Source: Clostridium sp. K13 (GTDB lineage Bacteria > Bacillota > Clostridia > Clostridiales > Clostridiaceae). Taken from it: a DNA stretch of 64,000 bases. Below, in pieces: positions 1 to 10,017 of this stretch. How positions within the stretch are numbered: position 1 is the stretch's first letter; the number at the start of each line of letters is the position of its first letter. Location of the stretch: contig NZ_JAASHM010000007.1 in the NCBI RefSeq assembly GCF_019734195.1, positions 1-64,000 of the forward strand, read 5' to 3'. The position numbers were made by a program, and so were the translations under genes. Below the pieces are notes generated by a model that was given only the letters and a program-made list of their open reading frames with translations, made no database searches and was not told the DNA's origin.

Positions 1-33
1 AAACTTATATAATTTTCAAAGAGCGAGCAATTC

Positions 34-61
34 TATGAAAAATCAAGCTATTTTTTCATAT
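34..61 (-). terminator. Weak hairpin after the small Cys-rich gene
   Basis: TATGAAAAA pairs with TTTTTTCATA around a short loop just past the end of the minus-strand gene at 66-452. There is no clear T-run after the stem, so it is only a possible terminator. Confidence 0.3.
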
Positions 62-65
62 CAGC

Positions 66-452
66 TTAACAGATTCCCTTTTTTATAAACTCATCTGCAT
101 TCTTATCATCATGAATTTTCACACTGCTATCATAGCTTATATTGCCTTTTTCAACCTCATTAATATATAACCCTATAATAAAGCAATATAATTCAATTTG
201 TAAATTTCCATCTGATCTTGAATTAAAAGATAACGGATTTAATGGTTCATATACTGGACTCTTAATTTGTGAATAATTAAATGATAAAAATAAATATAAT
301 CTATTAATATTTCTATATACAATTTTTCCATCTTTTACAATGGGATTAGCACTTCCTAAATATCTTGCACAAGGAGGAAGTTCAAACCCTCTAAACTTAT
401 CACAATTACAATCATCTTTAAAACTACAATGTTTTTTCTTTCTTTTTTTCAA
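66..452 (-). CDS. Hypothetical Cys-rich small protein
   Basis: 128 residues, not recognised. The start is TTG, preceded by GAGGAAG at suitable spacing. The N-terminus is very basic (KKRKKK) and is followed by a cysteine cluster, C-x5-C-x-C with a fourth Cys about 12 residues later, which could bind metal or form disulfides. There is no signal peptide or membrane segment. The rest is a mixed, soluble-looking domain. It lies downstream of the amino-acid permease on the same strand with a 56-base gap, so co-transcription is possible but not shown. No function is proposed. Confidence 0.6.
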   Translation of the reverse strand: MKKRKKKHCSFKDDCNCDKFRGFELPPCARYLGSANPIVKDGKIVYRNINRLYLFLSFNYSQIKSPVYEPLNPLSFNSRSDGNLQIELYCFIIGLYINEVEKGNISYDSSVKIHDDKNADEFIKKGIC

Positions 453-508
453 AAGATCTTCCTCTTAAATTGCTATATATTTATCCTATGATTATTTATA
501 TCTCTATT

Positions 509-1894
509 CTACTTATTTTTAACTATTTTATGCTCATCAACTAAATGATCTCTATTTTTATTTATCGTTATTGAACCTATAATCATTATTATTGCAAAAA
601 CAATTAAATAAGCAACAACATGCATTTTATGTGAGAAACAAGCTGCAATAATCATAAATATACATCCTATAATTGAAAGTATAGGCATTACAAAACGCTT
701 AAATACTCCTAAACTAGTTTCCTTTTTAATCATCATAATAAAAATGGGAATATACATTGCATAAATAGTGACTATAGGTAATTCTGATGAATCAAAATTA
801 AAAAATCCAAACCACCCTTCAGTTAATTGAGAACCATAGAAAAATAATAACCATACTCCACAAAACAACAATCCTATAACTGAAGAATTTGTAGGCATAT
901 TTGTGATATTATCTACTTGTTTAAATACCTTTTGCTTTGGCCCTAATCCTCTTGCTGCTATTGAATAAAGTCCTCTAGTACAACCTAACATTAATCCATT
1001 TAATGTTCCTAAACACGAAATAATAACAAATACAAATATTAATGATCCTCCAACACTTGAGAATATCTTTTCAAAAGCAAGCTTAGCTCCTGATTCTCCA
1101 CCAGCCATCATAACTGAATTAGGAACTGCACCAGCAAGTCCAATATAATATAAAATATAAACAACCATTATAGCAAAAGTTCCTATAATAAGTGCTAATG
1201 GTAAGTTTCTTTTAGCATCTTTTAATTCCGCATTTATACTGGTTGCAATAATCCATCCTTCATATGCAAAAGCTGTTGCAACAACTGCAGTAAATAGACC
1301 CCCTGCCATATCCACCTTTTCTACAACGGTTTGAAAATTATAAGATGTCATTCCATTTATAACGCCTACAATAGTTCCTACTACAGCCATTAATAATAAT
1401 GGTATCAACTTAATAACAGTTGTACAGACTTGAAATTTTCCTGCCAAAATTGGTGATAAAGAGTTAATTGCAAAAGCACCTACTAAATATAAACAAGCAA
1501 TGGTCATACATTCTCCACCTGATATTGAAAATCCAAATAACACGCATGTATACCTAGCAGAAACCCATGCTAAAACTGAAGTTAATGTTGGATAATAAAT
1601 AACAGCCATAAACCACCCTACATAATACCCATAAGTTTTTCCCATAGTTGCTTCAGCATAATCTACAACACCATTCACATACTCATACTTAGTTGCCATT
1701 ACAGAAAATGTATAAGCACATGTAATCATAATAATACCACCAATAATCCAAGCTATAATTCCTAAAAAAAGATTGCCCCCAGTAGCAGTTAAAACCTTTT
1801 CAGCTTTAAAAAATACACCACTTCCTATAACAATACCTATTACCATTGCTATAGCTGTAAATAATCCATATTTTTTGTGTAACTTATTAGACAT
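509..1894 (-). CDS. APC-superfamily amino-acid permease
   Basis: 461 residues, the usual size for this family, with about 12 hydrophobic helices. The N-terminal motif G-IVIGSGVFF (residues 20-29) is the classic APC/LAT substrate-backbone-binding loop in TM1. The protein is expected to be a cytoplasmic-membrane secondary transporter exchanging or importing amino acids, in the style of SteT serine/threonine exchangers. The substrate cannot be read from sequence. The start ATG follows GGGGTGATGT. No T-box or riboswitch is visible upstream. Confidence 0.85.
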   Translation of the reverse strand: MSNKLHKKYGLFTAIAMVIGIVIGSGVFFKAEKVLTATGGNLFLGIIAWIIGGIIMITCAYTFSVMATKYEYVNGVVDYAEATMGKTYGYYVGWFMAVIYYPTLTSVLAWVSARYTCVLFGFSISGGECMTIACLYLVGAFAINSLSPILAGKFQVCTTVIKLIPLLLMAVVGTIVGVINGMTSYNFQTVVEKVDMAGGLFTAVVATAFAYEGWIIATSINAELKDAKRNLPLALIIGTFAIMVVYILYYIGLAGAVPNSVMMAGGESGAKLAFEKIFSSVGGSLIFVFVIISCLGTLNGLMLGCTRGLYSIAARGLGPKQKVFKQVDNITNMPTNSSVIGLLFCGVWLLFFYGSQLTEGWFGFFNFDSSELPIVTIYAMYIPIFIMMIKKETSLGVFKRFVMPILSIIGCIFMIIAACFSHKMHVVAYLIVFAIIMIIGSITINKNRDHLVDEHKIVKNK

Positions 1895-2090
1895 ACATCA
1901 CCCCATAATTATATTTAGAAATATTATTCTATAAAAATAGATTATCAACATTTACATTATATGTAAATATTTTTATTGCTATTTTTTTATAAATCCCTTC
2001 TTAAAATACAATTTTGTAATTTTTAATAATATAAAAAAAGATGAATATATAAAAAAGATTTTTTTATAATGCAATTTAACTTATTTATAA

Positions 2091-2130
2091 AATAGAAAAA
2101 GAAACTCAACTAAGAGTTCCTTTTTCTATT
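2091..2130 (-). terminator. Hairpin at the end of the DHFR-like gene
   Basis: AATAGAAAAAG and CTTTTTCTATT flank an inner ACTC/GAGT stem, giving a long AT-rich hairpin that overlaps the stop codon region of the minus-strand reductase gene. Confidence 0.6.
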
Positions 2131-2652
2131 CTTATACCATAAATCTACTATTCCATTATAAGTTCTAGTACTAACCAATTCTAGTTTTCTTTCTTTAGTA
2201 TGCTTATCAAATAGAGAAATTCCATCACCTAGAATTGTAGGTATTATTGATATACAAAATTCATCTATTAAATTAAGTTCCAATAATTGATTTACTATTG
2301 AGGCTCCACCACAAATCCAAATATTTTTACCTTCTTGTTTTTTTAAATTTAAAATTAGTTCTTCTAAATTCTTATTAGTAAAAGTTATTTCTTCTTTATT
2401 TTCTATATTTCTATTTGTGATAACATAACTTTGTTTCCCTTTATATACCCAAATATCTGGCGATAATTCTGTTACTACTTTGTGATAAGTTTTATATCCC
2501 AATATAACAGTATCAATTGTTTCAATAAATTCTGGGTAACTTCCTTGTTCAGTATTGGATTGATCCTGTCCACTTAACCAATTAACATCTCCATTATAGT
2601 CTGCAATATATCCATCTAAACTTGTTGCTATATATAATATTACTTTTCTCAT
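2110..2652 (-). CDS. Dihydrofolate reductase / RibD C-terminal family protein
   Basis: 180 residues matching the YyaP/YwjB type of stand-alone RibD-C/DHFR-fold protein. It has the N-terminal SLDGYIAD motif, a W-L around residue 25, a central ICGGASIV nucleotide-binding segment and the late PTILGDGISLF motif. Family members are NAD(P)H-dependent reductases of mostly unknown physiological substrate, so this should not be read as the essential DHFR. It is soluble and cytoplasmic. A shrunken, frameshifted copy lies at 10070-10195, showing the locus was once duplicated. Confidence 0.82.
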   Translation of the reverse strand: MRKVILYIATSLDGYIADYNGDVNWLSGQDQSNTEQGSYPEFIETIDTVILGYKTYHKVVTELSPDIWVYKGKQSYVITNRNIENKEEITFTNKNLEELILNLKKQEGKNIWICGGASIVNQLLELNLIDEFCISIIPTILGDGISLFDKHTKERKLELVSTRTYNGIVDLWYKNRKRNS

Positions 2653-2775
2653 TTGTAATTTTACTCCCTATTTTATATCTACTAAACTTAGTCTTTCTTA
2701 CTATATATTAAATAAGTATATAAGTGCAATATAAAAAGTTTTTTAATCTTTTTAATTAATAACTAAATAAAAAAT

Positions 2776-2820
2776 AGAAAGCAGATAGATTTGTTTATTC
2801 TACAAATCTATCTACTTTCC
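2776..2820 (-). terminator. Strong terminator of the GH84 gene
   Basis: GAAAGCAGATAGATTTGT pairs with ACAAATCTATCTACTTTC (one mismatch) around a 7-base loop. Read on the minus strand, the stem is followed by CTATTTTTTATT. It sits directly downstream of the giant GH84 gene. Confidence 0.85.
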
Positions 2821-2843
2821 ACTCTTTTAAAATTAATAATTAT

Positions 2844-5800
2844 CTATTTTCTTTTTTTAAATAAACTTGCTCCTATTGCAGATATCATTGCACCTAAAAC
2901 TCCAATTACTCCAGCTGAAGTTCCTCCTGTTTTAGGTAAATTTCCTTGATTATTATTAGTAGTACTATTATTACTATTTCCAGTATTACTATTATTACCT
3001 GCATTAGAACCATCATTTGATTCATTCTTATCATCACTTGTATTATTATCTTCTGGCTTCTCTGTAGTATTTTCAACTAATCTACCTAATGCTAATTCTA
3101 AACCACTCTTAGCATTATGAACTTCCTCTTCAGTAGCATCATCATTAGCAAATACTAATTTTGCCATTTCTAATGCATTAACTACGTTACCATAGCTCTC
3201 TTTTGTATATTTACTTGGATTTAAGCCTTCTGCTTTGTTAATTAAGTCTTGTAATTTATCCTTATTTGGCTTTAATCTTAATTCAAGATAAGCTCTCATT
3301 AATTTATTATAGCCTTCTTTTACTTCATTTTCTAAAGCATTTGCATCGTCAATAATAACATTAACTTCTGCTAGTACGCTTTCTAATTTACTCCAAGTTG
3401 AAGTTATAAATTCATCCTTATTTAATTTACTAATTCTATCTCTTAAATTAATTAATTGCTCTTTATCTCCCTTGTAGAATGATAATTTTTGCATTGCAGC
3501 AGCAAGTCTATCAAATGCAGCATTAACTTGATCTTGATTTGCACTAGGATTATTTAAAACTTCTATTGCTTTAGCTAATGCTTCTTTGAACTCTTCTACA
3601 ACTACAGGAACAACATTTTCTAATTCTTCATCAGTAATTTCATTTGCCATATCAACAGCAATTTGTAAATGATCTTTAAATGCATCTTCATCAACTTCAG
3701 TATTTTCATTTACTATTATTTCATAAATTTTTGGTGATGGATTATTAATATCAAATTCTAGCTTAATTTCTAAGATATCCTCATTAACATCTATATCACT
3801 TAATTGCTTTCCTAATACACCAACATTTTTCCAAACACCATTTATATTTTTAACGCTTACCTTAGCTTCACTTATATTGTCCTTATCTTGTAAGAATAGT
3901 ATATTTCCTACATTTGTTACTCTTGTCATCTTGTAAACTAATGATTGAGTAGTTTTATTAATTTCAGATTCAAATGCAGTAGATAAATCTCCATCATATA
4001 AATAATCTACTCTTCCTTCTAAATCACCAGTTACTAACTCTACATAATTATCACCAGCATCAGGTACAGTCTTATTTACTTCTACTTCAAATAATTGAAC
4101 CCAACATCCTGAATTATCTCCATTTGCTTGTATTTTAATATATCTTGCCATTTGACCATTAGCATTTACAGCAGCAATCTTTTTATCTCCTTCAGATGTA
4201 TATTGTAATTCTCCTAAAGAAGTCCAGTTAATACCGTCTTCAGATATTAAATACTCTGAATTTCTCATATAGTCTGTACCACCAAAATATGCACTTATAT
4301 CATAAAGAGGTATTTTATTACCTAAATCTACTTGTATATAATGTCCTGCAGATGTTGCTTTATCTGACCAATATTTAGTTGACTTATCTCCATCTAGTGC
4401 TTTATCAATACTATAGTTTTGATAAGTTCCTATATTTTGAGATATAGTTGGTGTCATCTTGTAAACTGGAGTTGTCTTAAAAGTATTAATATCAATAGTC
4501 TTATTATTATCACCTTTATTTACTAATCTAACAAAAGTTGCAGCTATGCTATTATTAGTCTTCATTATACCATCAGCAACAGTTGTTTCAGCTTCAGACC
4601 ACTCTATTCCATTTAGTGAATACTCAAGTACTAGCCCTTCATAATCATTTGCTTCAATGATAACTTCTGACAATTTATTTGCCTTAGGAAGTGCTATTCC
4701 AATATATCCATCTTTATTAAGCTCTAAAGCTTTAATTTCACCTATAGAATATTCTCCATTTTCAAATTTTACATCAATATTTAAATCTTTTATTGATGAT
4801 ATAACTTGTGGTGGTATTTCTTTAAATATAGCCTTAGAAATTATCTCTCTTGAAACATTTATAACTTCATTTACAATTGGCTTAAGTCTCTTTTCACCTA
4901 CAGCTACTACATAAGGTGTTATATTTTCACCTTCTAATCTATCAACAGTGAATGTCTTCATTAAATCTAGCTTTTCACTAGCTAAATTATTATTATCAAG
5001 CCATTCTTCTATTTCACCTTCTTCTGCAGCTATTAATGATTTCATTGCAGCTACTCCTGCTTCACCTAAAGCATTGTATGAATTTAAAAACGGTTGAATT
5101 TCTGAAAGTAAATTATCATTATTTATATTTTCTTTAATAATCTCACAGTCAGATACAATAGTATTAAACTCATTTAATAAATCATTTGCTTTATCAATTA
5201 CTGATTCATTATTAGAAATTGCATTTTTTAATGCATCTATCTTTTCATTTAAATACCAAGACTCATCATATTCAAAAGCTCCGCTTGCTCCACCATCATC
5301 TTTTAAATAACATGTATTGCTTGCAAATCTCATAAACTCTTCTTTTATTTCTGGAACAAGCTTTTCTATTGAAGTTTCCCAGCTCTTCATATAATCAAAT
5401 TCATCAGTATTCCAAGTATAATCAGCTATACTATATAAAGCAACCTTAGAAGCTTCAGCTTGATTCATAGGATTTGAGAAGAATCCACTAACATTATCTA
5501 AATCTGTATTTAAATTGTGTAATGGTGCCATAAGGATTCTTGAATCACAGTAGTCATTAACTGGATAATTCCACCAAACTGCTAAATCCTTATCTACTCC
5601 AGTTTGAGTCTTTGGCCACTCCATTACATCCTTAGATATATTAGACATTGTAGCATGACCTGTCCACATTACTTGGATATCAGAATGTAAAGTTTGCATA
5701 AAAGGCTTAAAGTAATTATTCATGCTTGGTCCCCATGCTGAGTTATATCTTGCTGAAATAACTATCATAGGTGCAACATCACCCTTAGCTTTTACAAATT

Positions 5801-8800
5801 CAGTATCAATTCTATTTATCCATTCTGCTTGCTTTCTACCATTAGTCCAATCATCTGTATCATCAAATAAAACACCAAATTGTCTTACTCCTAAATCATA
5901 TAATTGCTCATATTTTGCTATAAGAGCATCAAAGTCAGCTTCAGTGAATTTTAATGTTGCTCCTGGATGGATTGTCCAACAGAAATTAACATTATTTTCT
6001 GTTCCAGCTTGTGCAAGCTCTTGTATTTGCTTAGCCTCTTTTTCTGGATATAAATCCTTCCAATTACTCCTATGATATGGATCATCCTTTGGAGCATAAA
6101 TATAAGTGTTCATCTTATATTCACTAGTATCTTTCATAAGACTTATTCTATCTTCATGACTCCATGGCGTTCCATAGAATCCTTCAATAAATCCTCTAAA
6201 TTCTATTTCTGGATAGTCAGCAATTACTACCTCTGCAATTTTATTATCTTCTCTTTTTTCTAGCATTTGTCCTAAAGATAATACTCCATAATATGCTCCA
6301 TCTTTATCAGAGGCAATTATAGATATATTTCCTTTTTGATTTTCATCATCAGTAGCTTTAATTACATATCCTTCTTTATTATTTAATGCTTCATTAGATA
6401 ATATTTCTGAATCAGAACAATTTTCACAATGCTCTTTATCTGAAGTTAATATTATATTAGCTTTATCAGCTGAAACTTCCTCTGATAAACTATATTCTAT
6501 ATCATTTTCATTTAATATAGCTTCTAACTTTCCTAGTGTTTGTTTTTCTTGTTCTCCATGAACTACAACATTAACTTCACCTTGTAACTCCATACCTTCT
6601 TCTGATATATATTTAGTTTCTTGTGGTGCTGGATAAACTATAGGTTCTTTTTCTTCACCCGGCTCTACATATACAGGTGGCAATTTAATATCATCTTCAA
6701 CTCCCATTACTTCTACTTCGTAAATTCTTGCAGCATTATCACTACCTTGAGTTGGCTTATCTACAATTAATTTAACATATTTAGCTTTAGTTACAGGAAT
6801 TCTATCAGTAGTAACTCCAGCAGTATTATTTTTAACGTTTACTACTTCCTTGTAATTACTTCCATCTACACTAGTTAGAACTCTATATTCCTTTGTATTC
6901 ATTGAAGCGGCTTCTCCACCTGCTTCTGAATGTTTTATAACTATATCAGTAACCGTATCTACCTTGCCTAAGTCTATAGTTAAAGTATGTGTACTTCCAC
7001 TATTAGCGCACCACTTTGTATTTGTTTTTCCATCAACAGCTTTTTCAGCAGATTCTGATGCAGCTACTGAACTTGATGCACTTACTGATTTTCCTAAAGC
7101 AAGGTTAACCTTTTCAGTATTTGCAAAATTTGAAACTGTAATTAATCCTTCCTTAACAATAACATCCTTACCTAATGCGTTTTTGGCCTTTAAAGTTACT
7201 GAATATATTCCTTCTTTTTCATAAACTACAGTTGGACTTTCTTCAGTGCTAGTTTCAATATTTGCCCCTTTAAATGTCCATTCAAATTCTGATGATGCCA
7301 TTGAACTTAAATTTGTAAATTTAACTTCTTGTCCTGGCGCTACAAAAGTACTTGAAACATCAAAGTTAGCCTTTGCATTAAAATCACTATTTAAAGCTTC
7401 AGTTATAAATGCTAATGCAGTCTTTTCTGAAAGCTTCTTTCCACTATTTAAACTTGATAAATTTCCCCTTAATAAAGCTTCTAATCTTTCTACTTCTGAC
7501 GTATTTTTATCTCTCTTTGCTATTAAATAATCTAAAGCTATTTTATCATTTTCTCCTAAAAGCTTTAATTTATCTAAGTTTTCATTACAATGAGATAATA
7601 CATTACTAGGTAATTTTTCTTTTAACACATTAGCAGCTTCAATCATATCATTAAATTCTTTATTTAATATTTCAATTTCAGAAGTAACGTCTTCACCTTT
7701 AACTATTTTTCTAAGAAATTCATCCATAGTTTGTCTTACTTCTGGTGCATCGCCTCTACCAGTAGAAGCCCAACTTGCTTCCATTCTTGATGAATGATCT
7801 GCAAAAGTTATCATATATGGAGCTAACTCCCCATACATCTTTTCTATTGATTTTTTCCAAGACTCTTGAGAATCATAATCAGATGTATTCCATGAATAAT
7901 CTGCACCTGTTGCTAATGTTATTTTTGAAAGTTCTGCATGTTCCATTGGATTCATAGTAAAGAAATCTATTTGTCCCTCCAATGCTTTATCTGCATTATA
8001 TATTGGTCCTAAAGCTAATTTTTCCTTCATATAATCAGTAACCGGATAATTCCACCATATACCCATTCGCTTTCCATATACAGAGTTTACAAAATTAGCA
8101 TTTTCTAAATCTATTCCCTCTGATACAACTACAGGACCTGTCCACATTACCATTATGTCACTACTTAATGTTGATGAAAAATCTCTTGTATATTTAGTTA
8201 ATTCATCAATTGTTCCCATTGCATGAGTATCATATTCTGTTGGAACAGTTATAAGTGGCTTAACATCACCTTTTACTTTAACAAACTCATTGTTAAATCT
8301 ATTTAATAACTCTGCCTGTTTAACTCCATCCTTATTACTTATATCATCAAATAATATAGCAAAGCTTCTAACTCCCATATTATATAGTGATTCACATTTA
8401 CTTACTAATGCTTGGAAATCTGATTCTCCTCCATCACCATCAAATCTAATATCTATACCTGGAGAAATTGCAAAAACAAAATCAACTTTATTATCATTTG
8501 ATGTTTGAATAAGCTCATTCATTCTTGCCATTTCACTTTCTGGATATGGCTCTCTCCACCTTTCTCTATGATATGGATCATCTTTTGGAGCATAGATGTA
8601 TGTGTTCATCTTATTTTCTCCATAGAACTCTATTTGATCTAATCTATCTTGATGAGTCCAAGGTGTTCCATAAAATCCTTCAACTATACCTCTTGTTTTC
8701 ATAGTTGGCTCATCACTTATAATAACATCATTAGAATATACATCACTTCCATTATTAGAAATCAACTGTGTTAATGTTTGAACACCGTAGAAAGTACCAT

Positions 8801-9269
8801 CTTCATCTTTACCTTCAATTAAAATAGTTCCACTATTACCATCATTAGAGTCAACAGCAAGTACATACCCTTCTTCTTTTAAGCTCTCAGTAGCTGAAAC
8901 TCCGATTCTTTCTTTAGCTTCATCCATTTCTTTAATATCATCTTCTACCTCACCAATTATTAATGTAGTTGATGCTTCATCATATGTTTCATTAATTACA
9001 ATATTATTTTGGCTTAAAAACTCTTTTAGAGTTCTTATTGCATCTTCATCAGCCAAATCTTGACCTTGTAAATTAACTGTTGAAGTAATTGTTAATATTC
9101 CCTCATTAACTTGCATATTTTCAGGAACAGGATTTAATTTAGGTAATGATATATTTACTTGATTATTCTTATCAGTAAATGCATCTACCTTGGTTATAGT
9201 CATCCCATTAATAATAAATACACTAGCCATTGTTGTTGCTAGCAACCTCTTTAACATCTCTCTCCTCAT
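2844..9269 (-). CDS. Cell-wall-anchored protein with two GH84 hexosaminidase domains
   Basis: 2141 residues, related to the clostridial NagH/NagJ secreted beta-N-acetylglucosaminidases. Order: signal peptide (1-30); GH20b-type domain; GH84 domain 1 (GFYGTPW ending at W204, catalytic pair D308-D309, then WWNYPVTDY and a MNPMEH segment); helical region; PKD-like domain (about 630-715); CBM32 (about 720-855); second GH20b-type domain (about 890-1010); GH84 domain 2 (GTPW ending at W1036, catalytic pair D1136-D1137, WWNYPVNDY); helical region; CBM32 (about 1605-1737); three FIVAR-like modules (about 1863-2066); Ser/Asn linker; LPKTG at about 2108; hydrophobic anchor; basic tail. Both catalytic Asp pairs are intact, so both domains should hydrolyse beta-GlcNAc from mucin, hyaluronan or glycoproteins at the cell surface after sortase anchoring. 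An alternative start is the ATG four codons in (9257), preceded by AGGAG. Confidence 0.93.
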   Translation of the reverse strand: MRREMLKRLLATTMASVFIINGMTITKVDAFTDKNNQVNISLPKLNPVPENMQVNEGILTITSTVNLQGQDLADEDAIRTLKEFLSQNNIVINETYDEASTTLIIGEVEDDIKEMDEAKERIGVSATESLKEEGYVLAVDSNDGNSGTILIEGKDEDGTFYGVQTLTQLISNNGSDVYSNDVIISDEPTMKTRGIVEGFYGTPWTHQDRLDQIEFYGENKMNTYIYAPKDDPYHRERWREPYPESEMARMNELIQTSNDNKVDFVFAISPGIDIRFDGDGGESDFQALVSKCESLYNMGVRSFAILFDDISNKDGVKQAELLNRFNNEFVKVKGDVKPLITVPTEYDTHAMGTIDELTKYTRDFSSTLSSDIMVMWTGPVVVSEGIDLENANFVNSVYGKRMGIWWNYPVTDYMKEKLALGPIYNADKALEGQIDFFTMNPMEHAELSKITLATGADYSWNTSDYDSQESWKKSIEKMYGELAPYMITFADHSSRMEASWASTGRGDAPEVRQTMDEFLRKIVKGEDVTSEIEILNKEFNDMIEAANVLKEKLPSNVLSHCNENLDKLKLLGENDKIALDYLIAKRDKNTSEVERLEALLRGNLSSLNSGKKLSEKTALAFITEALNSDFNAKANFDVSSTFVAPGQEVKFTNLSSMASSEFEWTFKGANIETSTEESPTVVYEKEGIYSVTLKAKNALGKDVIVKEGLITVSNFANTEKVNLALGKSVSASSSVAASESAEKAVDGKTNTKWCANSGSTHTLTIDLGKVDTVTDIVIKHSEAGGEAASMNTKEYRVLTSVDGSNYKEVVNVKNNTAGVTTDRIPVTKAKYVKLIVDKPTQGSDNAARIYEVEVMGVEDDIKLPPVYVEPGEEKEPIVYPAPQETKYISEEGMELQGEVNVVVHGEQEKQTLGKLEAILNENDIEYSLSEEVSADKANIILTSDKEHCENCSDSEILSNEALNNKEGYVIKATDDENQKGNISIIASDKDGAYYGVLSLGQMLEKREDNKIAEVVIADYPEIEFRGFIEGFYGTPWSHEDRISLMKDTSEYKMNTYIYAPKDDPYHRSNWKDLYPEKEAKQIQELAQAGTENNVNFCWTIHPGATLKFTEADFDALIAKYEQLYDLGVRQFGVLFDDTDDWTNGRKQAEWINRIDTEFVKAKGDVAPMIVISARYNSAWGPSMNNYFKPFMQTLHSDIQVMWTGHATMSNISKDVMEWPKTQTGVDKDLAVWWNYPVNDYCDSRILMAPLHNLNTDLDNVSGFFSNPMNQAEASKVALYSIADYTWNTDEFDYMKSWETSIEKLVPEIKEEFMRFASNTCYLKDDGGASGAFEYDESWYLNEKIDALKNAISNNESVIDKANDLLNEFNTIVSDCEIIKENINNDNLLSEIQPFLNSYNALGEAGVAAMKSLIAAEEGEIEEWLDNNNLASEKLDLMKTFTVDRLEGENITPYVVAVGEKRLKPIVNEVINVSREIISKAIFKEIPPQVISSIKDLNIDVKFENGEYSIGEIKALELNKDGYIGIALPKANKLSEVIIEANDYEGLVLEYSLNGIEWSEAETTVADGIMKTNNSIAATFVRLVNKGDNNKTIDINTFKTTPVYKMTPTISQNIGTYQNYSIDKALDGDKSTKYWSDKATSAGHYIQVDLGNKIPLYDISAYFGGTDYMRNSEYLISEDGINWTSLGELQYTSEGDKKIAAVNANGQMARYIKIQANGDNSGCWVQLFEVEVNKTVPDAGDNYVELVTGDLEGRVDYLYDGDLSTAFESEINKTTQSLVYKMTRVTNVGNILFLQDKDNISEAKVSVKNINGVWKNVGVLGKQLSDIDVNEDILEIKLEFDINNPSPKIYEIIVNENTEVDEDAFKDHLQIAVDMANEITDEELENVVPVVVEEFKEALAKAIEVLNNPSANQDQVNAAFDRLAAAMQKLSFYKGDKEQLINLRDRISKLNKDEFITSTWSKLESVLAEVNVIIDDANALENEVKEGYNKLMRAYLELRLKPNKDKLQDLINKAEGLNPSKYTKESYGNVVNALEMAKLVFANDDATEEEVHNAKSGLELALGRLVENTTEKPEDNNTSDDKNESNDGSNAGNNSNTGNSNNSTTNNNQGNLPKTGGTSAGVIGVLGAMISAIGASLFKKRK

Positions 9270-9296
9270 TTTCTCCCCCTACTTTTTAACATAATA

Positions 9297-9318
9297 AATT
9301 AAAAGTTAACTTTTAATT
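9297..9318. promoter_or_regulatory. 22-bp perfect palindrome in the GH84 leader
   Basis: AATTAAAAGTT is followed directly by its reverse complement AACTTTTAATT, between the putative -10 box and the ribosome binding site of the GH84 gene. It could be a repressor operator or an mRNA hairpin. No cognate regulator is recognised nearby. Confidence 0.45.
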
Positions 9319-9338
9319 AATACTTTATACCAAATTTA

Positions 9339-9369
9339 ATTATAACTCTTTTTTGGTAAACATTTACAT
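9339..9369 (-). promoter_or_regulatory. Promoter region with cre-like (CcpA) site for GH84 gene
   Basis: On the minus strand a TATAAT (9339-9344) is preceded by ATGTAAATGTTTACC (9355-9369). This is close to the catabolite-responsive element consensus TGTAAANNNTTTACA and lies over the -35 position. No good -35 hexamer is visible. I infer carbon-catabolite control of the surface glycosidase. Confidence 0.5.
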
Positions 9370-9588
9370 ATGCATATTTAAATCCGCAAGAAATCAATAA
9401 TATTTCTCAATATTACTAAATATAAATTACCTATAAGAAACTACAAAAAAACTTAAAAACAATTTCATCATTTTCCCAAATCAAGGCATTTATCTCTAAA
9501 TATTATAATATTTTTTTAAAACTTAACTATTATTAAATTAAAGTTTTGATTTTCTCACTATCAAGCTTTAGTTATCACTGTTACATTT

Positions 9589-9617
9589 TTGACCTTTCTT
9601 GACTTTGAGCATATAAT
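9589..9617 (+). promoter_or_regulatory. Sigma-A promoter of the small 9756 gene
   Basis: TTGACC, a 17-base spacer and a perfect TATAAT. It would give a transcript starting near 9624 with a leader of about 130 bases. Confidence 0.75.
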
Positions 9618-9658
9618 ATACTTGTACAAAGAAATAAGAGATGTACACAAAGTAAAAA

Positions 9659-9695
9659 GAACTCACTACTCATACTAGTTAAAAGTAGTAAGTCC
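9659..9695 (+). promoter_or_regulatory. Hairpin in the leader of the 9756 gene
   Basis: GAACTCACTACT pairs imperfectly with AGTAGTAAGTCC. Read on the minus strand, two mismatches become G-U pairs and a T5 run follows, so it could also be a terminator for an unseen minus-strand transcript. Confidence 0.35.
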
Positions 9696-9755
9696 TTATA
9701 ATAGTCAAATAAATTTATTGTAATAAAATTTAAATTAATGAAAGAGAGTGATTTT

Positions 9756-9983
9756 ATGACAATCTATAATTATGATAAACATGAGGACTATAAATTTGAA
9801 TATAAAAAGGATCATATATTAGTTGATAAATATTATGATACTACTAAAAAATATGCACCTTATACTTCAATGCTTTCTAAACCTGATTTAAGTGAAGAAG
9901 AATTTGATAATATTTGTGAAGATTGGTATTCTAGAAAGCATAGAGAAGAAGCTGCTAAAGCTGCTCACAAAAAAGTTAGCTAA
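9756..9983 (+). CDS. Small acidic/basic hypothetical protein
   Basis: 75 residues from the ATG at 9756, chosen because GAGAGTGA lies just before it. An ATG six codons upstream (9738) has no ribosome binding site. The protein is rich in Tyr, Lys, Asp and Glu, has no membrane segment or signal peptide, and ends in an Ala/Lys/His-rich helix. It stands alone between its own promoter and terminator, which supports it as a real gene. Not recognised. Confidence 0.65.
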   Translation: MTIYNYDKHEDYKFEYKKDHILVDKYYDTTKKYAPYTSMLSKPDLSEEEFDNICEDWYSRKHREEAAKAAHKKVS

Positions 9984-10017
9984 TAAGTATGTTTATGAAA
10001 AAATTTAGTAATAAAAC

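Larger units (their letters stand above)
9270..9755. other. Divergent intergenic region
   Basis: 486 bases between the GH84 gene and the small plus-strand gene. It holds the GH84 promoter/cre/palindrome at its left end and a plus-strand promoter and leader hairpin at its right end. The middle (about 9370-9588) is plain AT-rich sequence in which I see nothing. Confidence 0.6.

Noticed and set aside
4657..8508. Several plus-strand open frames
   Set aside because: All lie inside the GH84 gene on the opposite strand; they are by-products of its codon usage.
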